DNA of 33,284 nucleotides from a virus: positions 1 to 33,284 of the IMG/VR virus record IMGVR_UViG_3300046655_000362. One strand, given 5' to 3'. The notes under the pieces are model-generated. The model searched no databases. It was given only the letters and a program-made list of their open reading frames with translations, and was not told the origin of the DNA. The translations under genes and the position numbers were made by a program. Of the stretch, positions 6,334-11,940 are shown in pieces; position 1 is the stretch's first letter; each line of letters begins with the position of its first letter.

Positions 6334-6906
6334 TTAAATTCTATCAAATTCTCCATTAATATAATCTTCCCAGTCTTCTGAGAAATCGTCTAGGACTTTA
6401 GTCCTGTAGTTTTTACAGCTGTTAAAAATCGAAGTGAGGGATATCCCCGTATTACGAGCTATATCCCTCATCGACATTCCTGTGAAATAGTATAGGTTGA
6501 AGAGCTTTTTATCGTACCAGTATTGCCACTGATCAACGCTGCCCTTAACACGCTCAATGATTCTGTCTCTAGCAAGAGCCTTCTCCACCTCCTTTTCATC
6601 CACAACAGGCCTATCTTCTATTTGCCTTCTATCGTTTTCACTGTTAAGGCAATCATCTAAAAAGAAGGTCACATTCTTACCCTTTAACCCCTTGTAAGAC
6701 AAAACCATATTTCGAATCGTTACCCAAACATAAAATCTATTGATCTCTCCAGTATCTTTATAATATATCTTAGAGGTGTCTTTGACATAGGTGTTTAGTC
6801 TGATATACATCTCCTGGACCAGGTCTTCAGCTATTGAATTGGGTGCTCCTAGGTTTTTAGCCATAGCCACCCAAATATTATGCATTCTACCTAAGTCCTC
6901 TAACAT
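6334..6906 (-). CDS. RNA polymerase sigma-like factor (ECF type)
   Basis: The 190-residue protein resembles short sigma-70 family factors. Region 2 is seen as SIAEDLVQEMYIRL (24-37) with an aromatic segment FYVWVTIRNM (58-67). Region 4 has a helix-turn-helix, YFTGMSMRDIARNTGISLTS (140-159), followed by a basic recognition helix. An acidic linker at about 83-110 joins the two. It could direct host RNA polymerase to phage promoters. Candidate targets are the two 49-base-spaced repeats at 31109-31200 upstream of the structural block. It starts at the stop of the 48-residue ORF (TAATG). Confidence 0.8.
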   Translation of the reverse strand: MLEDLGRMHNIWVAMAKNLGAPNSIAEDLVQEMYIRLNTYVKDTSKIYYKDTGEINRFYVWVTIRNMVLSYKGLKGKNVTFFLDDCLNSENDRRQIEDRPVVDEKEVEKALARDRIIERVKGSVDQWQYWYDKKLFNLYYFTGMSMRDIARNTGISLTSIFNSCKNYRTKVLDDFSEDWEDYINGEFDRI

Positions 6907-7052
6907 TAAACGTTTATAGGAATGTACAAAGCAAAAAACCCAAGCTGTAATCTAATAATGCTGATTTCATAATCAGCGCCTTTAACTTCGATTTCTTCTA
7001 AATAATCTAAGCCAATGGCAAAACCAGTGATCCATTCAAAATCTACTCCCAT
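6906..7052 (-). CDS. Small hypothetical protein, 48 aa
   Basis: This 48-codon ORF starts at ATG 7052 inside the preceding small ORF and ends in a TAATG junction with the sigma-like gene. It begins MGVDFEWITGFAIGLDYLEE and ends LGFFALYIPINV: an acidic centre with beta-like hydrophobic ends. The interlocked start and stop are strong support. No family is recognised with confidence. Confidence 0.65.
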   Translation of the reverse strand: MGVDFEWITGFAIGLDYLEEIEVKGADYEISIIRLQLGFFALYIPINV

Positions 7053-7153
7053 AATAAAAACTTCATTAGCAATGTGAATAATATAAATAAATACATACTT
7101 ACAATTGTAAAGGCAGTCAATCTAATCGCTTGCCTTGTTAAATACTTTCTCAT
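7043..7153 (-). CDS. Small membrane protein, 36 aa
   Basis: A 36-codon ORF from ATG 7153 to TAG 7043 overlaps the next ORF by 10 bases. The N-terminus is basic (MRKYLTRQAIR), followed by one hydrophobic segment (about residues 11-35, LTAFTIVSMYLFILFTLLM), giving a single-pass membrane peptide with its N-terminus inside by the positive-inside rule. It lies in the gap between rusA and the sigma-like gene. Function unknown. Confidence 0.5.
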   Translation of the reverse strand: MRKYLTRQAIRLTAFTIVSMYLFILFTLLMKFLLWE

Positions 7154-7180
7154 TTTGTTATAAATTTAACAATTAGTTAT

Positions 7181-7594
7181 TTAATAAACAAATTTTACTT
7201 TAATATAATCAGAGTCGCTGTAGAACTTCTTCATATTTTTTATCTCTACAATATTCTGATCCTGCTCATATAGCAGGCCTTCCAAAGCATCAAAAAATGC
7301 TTTGTTAAGGTTATCCTGGAGGTCGGGCTTAGTGACCTTAGGAAAAATCGATACTCTATTTTTCTTAGGGGTAGACTTTAAATAAGCGTAGCTATACTGG
7401 ATATATTCCACAATAATAGGCGTTCCTGCTTCTATTATAACGAAGTTTTTAGGTAACTGTTCACTTACTAATGTTTGTAAGTAGTTCTGATAGTCGACTA
7501 TTTTCTTTGGTTTATACTTAATGCCACCGCGCCCAATCTTAAATGATTGGTGCGCTTGAGGGCGAATATTCAATTTGAATTCTACACTGTTCAT
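7181..7594 (-). CDS. rusA: RusA-family Holliday junction resolvase
   Basis: The 137-residue protein has the RusA signature KPDLQDNLNKAFFDALEG (89-106) with acidic residues D91, D94 and D102, followed by LYEQDQNIVEIKNMKKF, matching the usual pattern KPDxDNLxKxxxDAL...DDxxV with Gln/Asp in place of the second acidic pair. RusA dimers cut four-way junctions symmetrically, resolving recombination or replication intermediates before packaging. The gene overlaps the ATPase gene upstream by 4 bases (ATGA), so they are probably coupled. Confidence 0.9.
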   Translation of the reverse strand: MNSVEFKLNIRPQAHQSFKIGRGGIKYKPKKIVDYQNYLQTLVSEQLPKNFVIIEAGTPIIVEYIQYSYAYLKSTPKKNRVSIFPKVTKPDLQDNLNKAFFDALEGLLYEQDQNIVEIKNMKKFYSDSDYIKVKFVY

Positions 7595-8391
7595 AAATCT
7601 TCTAGATAATCTTTTATTACGTTAGGAAAACCACTTATTATGTTAAATTCAAAGTCATCGAAAGGTTGACCCCTGCTTCGCATACATTTTACAACAGTGG
7701 TATCATTTTCATTGTTCAAGGCAATCTGTGTCTCTGTCTTCTTCTCTAAGAAAGACCCTAGATGACCAGTAGGTTTAGTGGAGTTATAATTAGAATGTAT
7801 TACTGTTATGATATGAATTTGTAATTCCTTAGTCCACTTCATAAGATACTGAACCAATTCATTGGCCATATTAATATCGTTAACATCAGCAATAAGGTCT
7901 GCTATACCGTCAATTACAACCAAGCCTAGGTTATCCACATTGTAAAGATGCCAATCGATAAACTCCAATCTATCGGTAAAGCTATACTCTCTTAGTGAAT
8001 ATGGCTTATAATTATCCTTGCCACCGCTCATAGTATGTATTCTCTTAAACACCCTCTGTGCGTGAAATTCTCCCTGTTCCGTGTCGTAATGCAAAACCTT
8101 ACGGCCATCCGAATGACCCTTAATGTTATGTGAATACTTTGTTTCACCAGCGAGGTATGCACTAACCAGCAAACTTACTAGAAAAGTCTTACGACTCTTT
8201 GGGGGAGCCTGTATGAAGCTAAAATTACCATAGGTGCCTAAACACACAGGGAACTCAGAGTTATGCCCTGTAGACCCCATAGAAATGGCTACAGGAGGGT
8301 ATCCGACCTCTTTAGTCGGATCCATATAAGAATCTTTAAGAATTCTCTCAAACCTTTGCTTATCGCTATGTTCTATTTGACTATGAGTCAT
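7591..8391 (-). CDS. RecA-fold replicative helicase/ATPase (RepA/DnaB-like)
   Basis: The 266-residue protein is a RecA-fold ATPase of the RepA/DnaB-like type found in Bacteroidota mobile elements and phages. It shows an unusual P-loop APPKSRKTF (62-70) lacking the first glycine, a DTEQG segment (103-107) typical of the family, Walker B LGLVVIDGIADL (155-166, D161) and a sensor-like IHIITVIHSN (192-201). Family members are hexameric helicases that unwind the phage origin. No primase or polymerase is visible here, so host enzymes would finish replication. It overlaps the genes on both sides. Confidence 0.8.
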   Translation of the reverse strand: MTHSQIEHSDKQRFERILKDSYMDPTKEVGYPPVAISMGSTGHNSEFPVCLGTYGNFSFIQAPPKSRKTFLVSLLVSAYLAGETKYSHNIKGHSDGRKVLHYDTEQGEFHAQRVFKRIHTMSGGKDNYKPYSLREYSFTDRLEFIDWHLYNVDNLGLVVIDGIADLIADVNDINMANELVQYLMKWTKELQIHIITVIHSNYNSTKPTGHLGSFLEKKTETQIALNNENDTTVVKCMRSRGQPFDDFEFNIISGFPNVIKDYLEDL

Positions 8392-8791
8392 TAGGAGTTC
8401 TATTAAGAAGCAAAACCTCCTCTACAGAATCCTCTATAATACTTTGATGCTCCTTTATAGTAGGGCCTTTAAAATTGCTGCAATATAAATCTACAGCCAT
8501 ACTTTTGGACCAAGTTGATGGATCTGAATTTAATATTTCTTCTATCTTCCAATTTATACTCTTAAACATTTCCTTGCTTAATTCGCCATCTTTAGTCTTT
8601 AGCATATAAAGCTGAACAAATGTCCAGGTGACAAATCTAATTAAATGTGCGTTATTATAATTGGCTAATTTCTCTAAGTTCGAAATATGTTGCCCCACTG
8701 ACTTCAATGCGGCCCTATCTCTCCAGTTTGTATTTATCCTTCCGGATGAAAGTCTTTGTGATAAGTAATCTAATTCTTTGTTGTTTTTCAT
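8381..8791 (-). CDS. Hypothetical protein, 136 aa (replication region)
   Basis: The 136-residue protein is predicted to be mostly helical, with no Cys pairs, membrane segment or recognised motif. Its middle, LIRFVTWTFVQLYMLKTKDGELSKE, looks like a packed helical core. It overlaps the helicase gene by 11 bases and follows a terminator at 8799-8827, making it the first gene after that signal. A helicase loader or origin-binding role would suit the position, but there is no sequence motif to show it. Confidence 0.65.
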   Translation of the reverse strand: MKNNKELDYLSQRLSSGRINTNWRDRAALKSVGQHISNLEKLANYNNAHLIRFVTWTFVQLYMLKTKDGELSKEMFKSINWKIEEILNSDPSTWSKSMAVDLYCSNFKGPTIKEHQSIIEDSVEEVLLLNRTPNDS

Positions 8792-8798
8792 AGGTCAT

Positions 8799-8827
8799 AA
8801 AAAAAGGGGGAAGCATAAACTTCCCCC
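8799..8827 (-). terminator. Intrinsic terminator after the 89-aa gene
   Basis: On the minus strand GGGGGAAG (8827-8820), a 6-base loop and CTTCCCCC (8813-8806) form an 8-bp stem followed by seven T (8805-8799). It lies in the 53-base gap between the 89-residue gene and the 136-residue gene, so it would partly separate the ERF pair from the helicase block. Confidence 0.85.
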
Positions 8828-8844
8828 TAAACAAAAATAAACAA

Positions 8845-9114
8845 TTAAATGTCCAGCTCATCAAGAAGCCCTGCTGGCTCGGGCTTATTGTTCTGCCCTT
8901 CATCCAATTTACCGTTTGAAATTCTAATTCTGTCTTTGGTTTCAGAATTGTAAACAGACAAGGAAACACCCCCATCTTCAAACTCAGCACCATCCACCCA
9001 AAGGGTCTTTCCGTACTTTTCGCTGTCTGTTACTTTTTTAGGTTGTTCTTTAATTGCTTGTTTAATCTTGTCAATTGATAGTGGAAAATTCCACTTTCTT
9101 ACTACTTGTGCCAT
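8845..9114 (-). CDS. Hypothetical protein, 89 aa (next to ERF annealase)
   Basis: The 89-residue acidic protein overlaps the stop of the ERF gene by one base and ends just before a terminator. It begins MAQVVRKWNFPLSIDKIKQA, has a likely beta-rich middle (GVSLSVYNSETKDRIRIS) and an acidic tail LLDELDI. The small beta core with an acidic C-terminus resembles the layout of single-stranded DNA-binding proteins, which often sit beside annealases, but the core is too short to assign. Function is uncertain. Confidence 0.65.
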   Translation of the reverse strand: MAQVVRKWNFPLSIDKIKQAIKEQPKKVTDSEKYGKTLWVDGAEFEDGGVSLSVYNSETKDRIRISNGKLDEGQNNKPEPAGLLDELDI

Positions 9115-9653
9115 TACTTTACGTTTTTAAGTTCTAATAATAATTCTTTGTCAATACTGTACTTACTCATAACACTTCCAATAGGACCCCCTCCTTGAAG
9201 AAAGCTCACCACCTTGTCATATCCTTTGCTTTGTTTTGTAAGCATAGGCTTTGAAGAGTGATCATTGGTTGCGTCTGCGTCTTTAGTGTCATCTATTAGC
9301 AATAGATTTCCTAGTGCATACTTCTTAGCATAGCTAGAAGCAGCTCCAGTACGCTGGGGTTGCTGCATACCCTTGGCATCAAAGTCAATAATGGCCTGAG
9401 CCGTTGACTCGATTTGCATACTGTGGTCCTTAGAGTCAATAAGCTTAGCAGTGGATTCTATGTAAATCACACCACCAATCTCTTTGATCTCATCATTAAT
9501 CTTCAGCACCGCGTCGTGTTTTCTAGCGAGCGGTTTTACAGCCTCCAGGATATCCTCCGCAGATCTGTAATTGTATTTACCAAAGGCATTTCTTTGGTTC
9601 TTAGGAGCCTTTAGCTCCGTTTGGATCATTAACAGTTTTTCAGTTATATTCAT
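9114..9653 (-). CDS. erf: ERF-family single-strand annealing protein
   Basis: The 179-residue protein matches the ERF superfamily of phage annealases: KYNYRSAEDILEAVKPL (26-42), a beta section at about 47-90, and the hallmark QRTGAASSYAKKYALGNLL (100-118) followed by LIDDTKDAD. ERF proteins bind single-stranded DNA and anneal complementary strands, supporting recombination, genome circularisation and repair. The partner is probably the RecE-like exonuclease at 4116-4913. The C-terminal third is less conserved and contains a Gly-rich turn. Its start overlaps the end of the 43-residue ORF. Confidence 0.9.
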   Translation of the reverse strand: MNITEKLLMIQTELKAPKNQRNAFGKYNYRSAEDILEAVKPLARKHDAVLKINDEIKEIGGVIYIESTAKLIDSKDHSMQIESTAQAIIDFDAKGMQQPQRTGAASSYAKKYALGNLLLIDDTKDADATNDHSSKPMLTKQSKGYDKVVSFLQGGGPIGSVMSKYSIDKELLLELKNVK

Positions 9654-9771
9654 ATAATTTCATTTTTTTAACTTCATTTTTTACTACTTTTTTGTAGCCC
9701 GATGGACAATCTTTGTCGCAAAGTTCTGTGATAAAATTCACAAGGAGTCGGATAATTTGTTTATCATTCAT
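9640..9771 (-). CDS. Small hypothetical protein, 43 aa
   Basis: A 43-codon ORF runs from ATG 9771 to TGA 9640, overlapping the ERF start by 14 bases. It begins MNDKQIIRLLVNFITELC, contains C18 and C22 in CDKDCPSGYKK, and has a Lys-rich tail. It is the first ORF after the promoter at 9787-9814, which supports expression. The two cysteines might bind metal. No family is recognised. Confidence 0.55.
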   Translation of the reverse strand: MNDKQIIRLLVNFITELCDKDCPSGYKKVVKNEVKKMKLYEYN

Positions 9772-9786
9772 ATGTTTATTTTTGTG

Positions 9787-9814
9787 CAAGATATAAAAAA
9801 AATATTAACTGCAA
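9787..9814 (-). promoter_or_regulatory. Probable promoter for the recombination/replication block
   Basis: On the minus strand TTG (9814-9812) is followed after 18 bases by TATCTTG (9793-9787), one T short of the TAnnTTTG consensus. It begins at the T-tract of the terminator just upstream and lies about 16 bases before the 43-residue ORF. The position, between a terminator and the first gene of a block, makes it credible. Confidence 0.5.
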
Positions 9815-9840
9815 AAAAAAAGGGTCACATTTTGTGACCC
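9813..9840 (-). terminator. Intrinsic terminator after the degenerate M15 gene
   Basis: On the minus strand GGGTCACA (9840-9833), a 3-base loop and TGTGACCC (9829-9822) form a perfect 8-bp stem followed by nine T (9821-9813). It ends the transcript of the gene at 9910-10275 and insulates the replication block. Confidence 0.9.
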
Positions 9841-9909
9841 CCTTCCAAATTAACCAAATGAAAAACAATTAAATTAAATTAAGTATGAACTGCAATATAG
9901 TAAACATTT

Positions 9910-10275
9910 TTAATATAACCAAATCATATTTGGCTTTTGATTATCATTGTCCACATAAATAGTCTTCTGATCCCTAGAAATACCTATACGACTGAACCCT
10001 ACCTCCATTAAAGAAGATATCATTTTATAACGCTTATTAGAATGCTCACAACGAATGATAGCAGCCTTACCTATAAGGTGGCTGCTTACCGTAGAATCAT
10101 TCCATCTTCTATTTTCATACTTAGTTCGGTAACCCGATACAACAAGGAATTGCAGCTTGCACAGATGTGCAGCTGCGTCTATCATAGACAAAAAACCTCT
10201 GTCCATATACCTCTCTCCGGACCCAGGAAGGTCCGGACTATCAAACTCGGAAATAAGAAAGTGACGTAATTCCAT
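9910..10275 (-). CDS. Degenerate M15 peptidase paralogue (probable pseudoenzyme)
   Basis: This 121-residue protein aligns along its whole length with the M15 endolysin at 10900-11262: FDSPDLP, MDRGFLS, SGYRT, SSHLIGKAA, GFSRIGIS and VDND correspond in order. Of the three zinc ligands in the family (SxHxxGxAxD and a late His), only His66 remains. The Asp is Ile73 and the late His is Tyr107. Catalysis is therefore unlikely. It may bind peptidoglycan or regulate the endolysin. I start at ATG 10275, matching the paralogue; an in-frame ATG at 10308 would run through the promoter-like elements. It is framed by a promoter and a terminator as its own unit. Confidence 0.8.
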   Translation of the reverse strand: MELRHFLISEFDSPDLPGSGERYMDRGFLSMIDAAAHLCKLQFLVVSGYRTKYENRRWNDSTVSSHLIGKAAIIRCEHSNKRYKMISSLMEVGFSRIGISRDQKTIYVDNDNQKPNMIWLY

Positions 10276-10276
10276 A

Positions 10277-10305
10277 TTGCAATATAATATTTTTTTATAT
10301 ATTTG
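10277..10305 (+). promoter_or_regulatory. Consensus promoter on the plus strand without an obvious gene
   Basis: TTG (10277-10279) is followed after 18 bases by TATATTTG (10298-10305), an exact Bacteroidota consensus with the same spacing as the early promoter. It points towards the palindrome at 10317-10328 and the mirror repeat, where no plus-strand gene is visible. A short non-coding or antisense RNA is possible. Confidence 0.45.
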
Positions 10306-10308
10306 CAA
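10280..10308 (-). promoter_or_regulatory. Probable promoter of the degenerate M15 gene
   Basis: On the minus strand TTG (10308-10306) is followed after 19 bases by TATATTG (10286-10280). The predicted start point falls at or next to ATG 10275, so the message would have almost no leader. It overlaps the plus-strand promoter almost completely because the segment is near-palindromic. Confidence 0.45.
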
Positions 10309-10316
10309 AGAGTAGC

Positions 10317-10328
10317 AGTAGATCTACT
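10317..10328. repeat. Perfect 12-base palindrome AGTAGATCTACT
   Basis: A 12-base perfect palindrome lies 12 bases after the plus-strand promoter and 9 bases upstream of the minus-strand one. Its position suits an operator for a dimeric regulator, or the first hairpin of a plus-strand RNA. Chance occurrence cannot be excluded. Confidence 0.6.
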
Positions 10329-10401
10329 TTAAAAACTACCAAACTTCAGTAGGAATATTGTTGGATCAGATAAAATTGAAAGTTTGTTTTTCTAGGGGGC
10401 T

Positions 10402-10453
10402 TTTTCTTTTCTTTCTTTTTCTTTTACCCTTTTCTTTTTCTTTCTTTTCTTTT
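10402..10453. repeat. Homopurine/homopyrimidine mirror repeat (H-DNA candidate)
   Basis: Two 24-base arms of only T and C (10402-10425 and 10430-10453) are exact mirror images around the 4-base centre ACCC (10426-10429). Outwards from the centre both arms read T4-C-T5-C-T3-C-T4-C-T4. Perfect polypurine/polypyrimidine mirror repeats of this size can fold into intramolecular triplex DNA under negative supercoiling. It lies between the holin stop (10462) and the degenerate M15 gene. Confidence 0.9.
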
Positions 10454-10461
10454 AGTTATAT

Positions 10462-10878
10462 TTAGACTTTGTGGTGTTTATCTCCTATTATCTTTTCGGC
10501 TCCTCTAGAGCCGAAATACCCTATAAAGACTATGGTAAGGAGCTCCTTTACTATTTCTAACTCTTCTATGTTTAAGAACCATCCGGTAATAAAAGCTACT
10601 GTAAGGAAGGCCAACGTAAGTGGCCTTACATTCTGAGCCAACCAACTGCTTCTACTGTCCGCGACCCACCTCCTGGTAATGCCGTCCATCTCTGCGCGCT
10701 CCAAGCGCAGCTTTTCTAAGGCTACTTCTTTATCAGCCTCAGACATATCACTTCCGCCAATAATAGCCTCAATGACACCCCCGACAGGGGTGTCTTCCGC
10801 TATCTTTCCTACGATGTTGGGTATCTTCTGAAGAAGGAATTTACCTACAGCCGTATCTTTAAATCTCTTTTTAGGCAT
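10462..10878 (-). CDS. Holin, 3TM-type
   Basis: The 138-residue protein has an N-terminal soluble half (about 1-75, with EALIEA-like helices and an acidic segment SEADKEVALEKLRLE) followed by the signature RRWVADSRSSWLAQNVRPLT (69-88) and two hydrophobic segments at about 87-104 and 110-125. The W-x-x-D-S...N-x-R-P motif before the membrane segments is typical of three-helix phage holins (GTA-holin-like). It would form lesions in the inner membrane and time lysis. It lies directly downstream of the M15 endolysin gene. Confidence 0.8.
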   Translation of the reverse strand: MPKKRFKDTAVGKFLLQKIPNIVGKIAEDTPVGGVIEAIIGGSDMSEADKEVALEKLRLERAEMDGITRRWVADSRSSWLAQNVRPLTLAFLTVAFITGWFLNIEELEIVKELLTIVFIGYFGSRGAEKIIGDKHHKV

Positions 10879-10899
10879 AGTGTATTACCGCTGGTTGAA

Positions 10900-11262
10900 C
10901 TAATAGGTCCAAAGTACGTCGGAACTCTTTTGGGGATCGTTATCGACGTGGATAAATCCTGAGGAAATTCCAAATCTATTGAAACCTGCCTTTTGCAACG
11001 CTGTAAGTATATTGTGTCTCTCCCTTGAATTATGAATGGCAATGTCTGCCGCATAACCGAATCTATGGCTCGAGTTTCGTTTACCTCCAACCTTTTCATT
11101 ATGTTCTTCTGTTCTGTATCCCGAATTAATCTCAAAGGGTATTCCTGCGATCTCCCTAGCCAAGTCGAGCTTTGATAGGAAATCCCTATCCATATTAGCA
11201 AACCCGCTATTAGGCAGGTCAGGACTGTCAAACTCCTCATATCTAAAGTGATTAAGCTTCAT
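10900..11262 (-). CDS. M15-family peptidase endolysin
   Basis: The 120-residue enzyme belongs to the M15 zinc peptidases (D-Ala-D-Ala carboxypeptidase-like), which phages use as endolysins to cut peptidoglycan cross-links. The ligands are intact: [10 protein letters not shown] gives His66 and Asp73, and FIHVDND gives His105; SGYRTEEHN (47-55) is also typical. There is no signal peptide, so release needs the holin next door. I start at MKLNHF (ATG 11262), which matches the paralogue at 9910-10275; the longer ORF to 11292 overlaps the upstream gene. A second frame stays open throughout this gene. Confidence 0.9.
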   Translation of the reverse strand: MKLNHFRYEEFDSPDLPNSGFANMDRDFLSKLDLAREIAGIPFEINSGYRTEEHNEKVGGKRNSSHRFGYAADIAIHNSRERHNILTALQKAGFNRFGISSGFIHVDNDPQKSSDVLWTY

Positions 11263-11644
11263 TTTTTTTACACTTACATTTTTTACCATCACAATCCATT
11301 GCTTTATTTAACAGCAATCTATCAATAGTATCGTCTTGTATCTTTATAAGCATATTCTCCAACGTATCCTTAGCCTGTACAAGCATCTCTATTTTCATCT
11401 CTAAGTTACTAATTTTCTTTTTAGCAGCATCTAAGTCATCAGGGTTACGACCAGTAATAGAAGCAATGACCATAGCAATACTTGCAGCAATCATACCTAT
11501 TAAAGTATTTACTATTTGTGCATTGTCGCTTGGTATTTGATACTTGGTTAAGTAGAACAATATTAAAACAACTAAAAAGAACACAAGCAAACTTCCTGCA
11601 AAGTGTCTTATATCTTTGGCAACTCCGTTAGTAGGCATCTTCAT
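11252..11644 (-). CDS. Two-TM membrane protein with coiled coil (holin or spanin-like)
   Basis: The 130-residue protein has two hydrophobic segments, about residues 18-35 ([15 protein letters not shown]) and 44-65 ([19 protein letters not shown]), then a charged helical stretch with heptad-like spacing (about 72-112) and a Cys/Lys-rich end [12 protein letters not shown]. Its place just upstream of the endolysin suggests a lysis role: an alternative holin, or a protein acting with the outer membrane like a spanin. The cysteines at the end are not a lipobox. ATG 11638 is an equally possible start. Confidence 0.6.
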   Translation of the reverse strand: MKMPTNGVAKDIRHFAGSLLVFFLVVLILFYLTKYQIPSDNAQIVNTLIGMIAASIAMVIASITGRNPDDLDAAKKKISNLEMKIEMLVQAKDTLENMLIKIQDDTIDRLLLNKAMDCDGKKCKCKKNEA

Positions 11645-11742
11645 TTGCTTAGTGGTCTAAAGATTTGTTGAAAGCGTTGTTTAATTTTCATATACCGCAC
11701 ACCCTCTATTTGATGTTGTGATATCTGTACTCCGTTTTGCAT
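11641..11742 (-). CDS. Small basic peptide, 33 aa
   Basis: A 33-codon ORF starts in a TAATG junction with the upstream small gene and ends in an ATGA overlap with the two-TM membrane gene. It starts [17 protein letters not shown] and its C-terminal part is basic ([15 protein letters not shown]). Interlocking at both ends is its main support. Function is unknown. Confidence 0.5.
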   Translation of the reverse strand: MQNGVQISQHQIEGVRYMKIKQRFQQIFRPLSK

Positions 11743-11894
11743 TACTTTTTTAGTGCTTTGTAGATTTGTATAACTGTAAATGTGAAAGTAGAAACCAATA
11801 CAAGGAATTGTACAAAAGGGTTTATCTCGCTAAAACTAAATGCCAATGCTCCTAAATTCAATCCGTAAACTCCAAATATCTTCAAATCTTCCAT
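11742..11894 (-). CDS. Small membrane protein, 50 aa
   Basis: A 50-codon ORF from ATG 11894 begins MEDLKIFGVYGLNLGALAFS, has one or two hydrophobic stretches (about 8-21 and 27-43) and ends IYKALKK. Proteins with this MEDLKIFG-type start are frequent near lysis genes of Bacteroidota phages (from memory) and have no firm function; a small holin-like role is possible. It is the first gene after the adhesin. Confidence 0.6.
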   Translation of the reverse strand: MEDLKIFGVYGLNLGALAFSFSEINPFVQFLVLVSTFTFTVIQIYKALKK

Positions 11895-11940
11895 CTTATT
11901 TTCATTTTCCACTTATTGTGAAAATATAATATTTCTTATT

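Noticed and set aside
8715-8993. Minus-strand ORF of 92 codons across the terminator at 8799-8827
   Set aside because: It runs through a clear intrinsic terminator and overlaps two better-supported genes in another frame.
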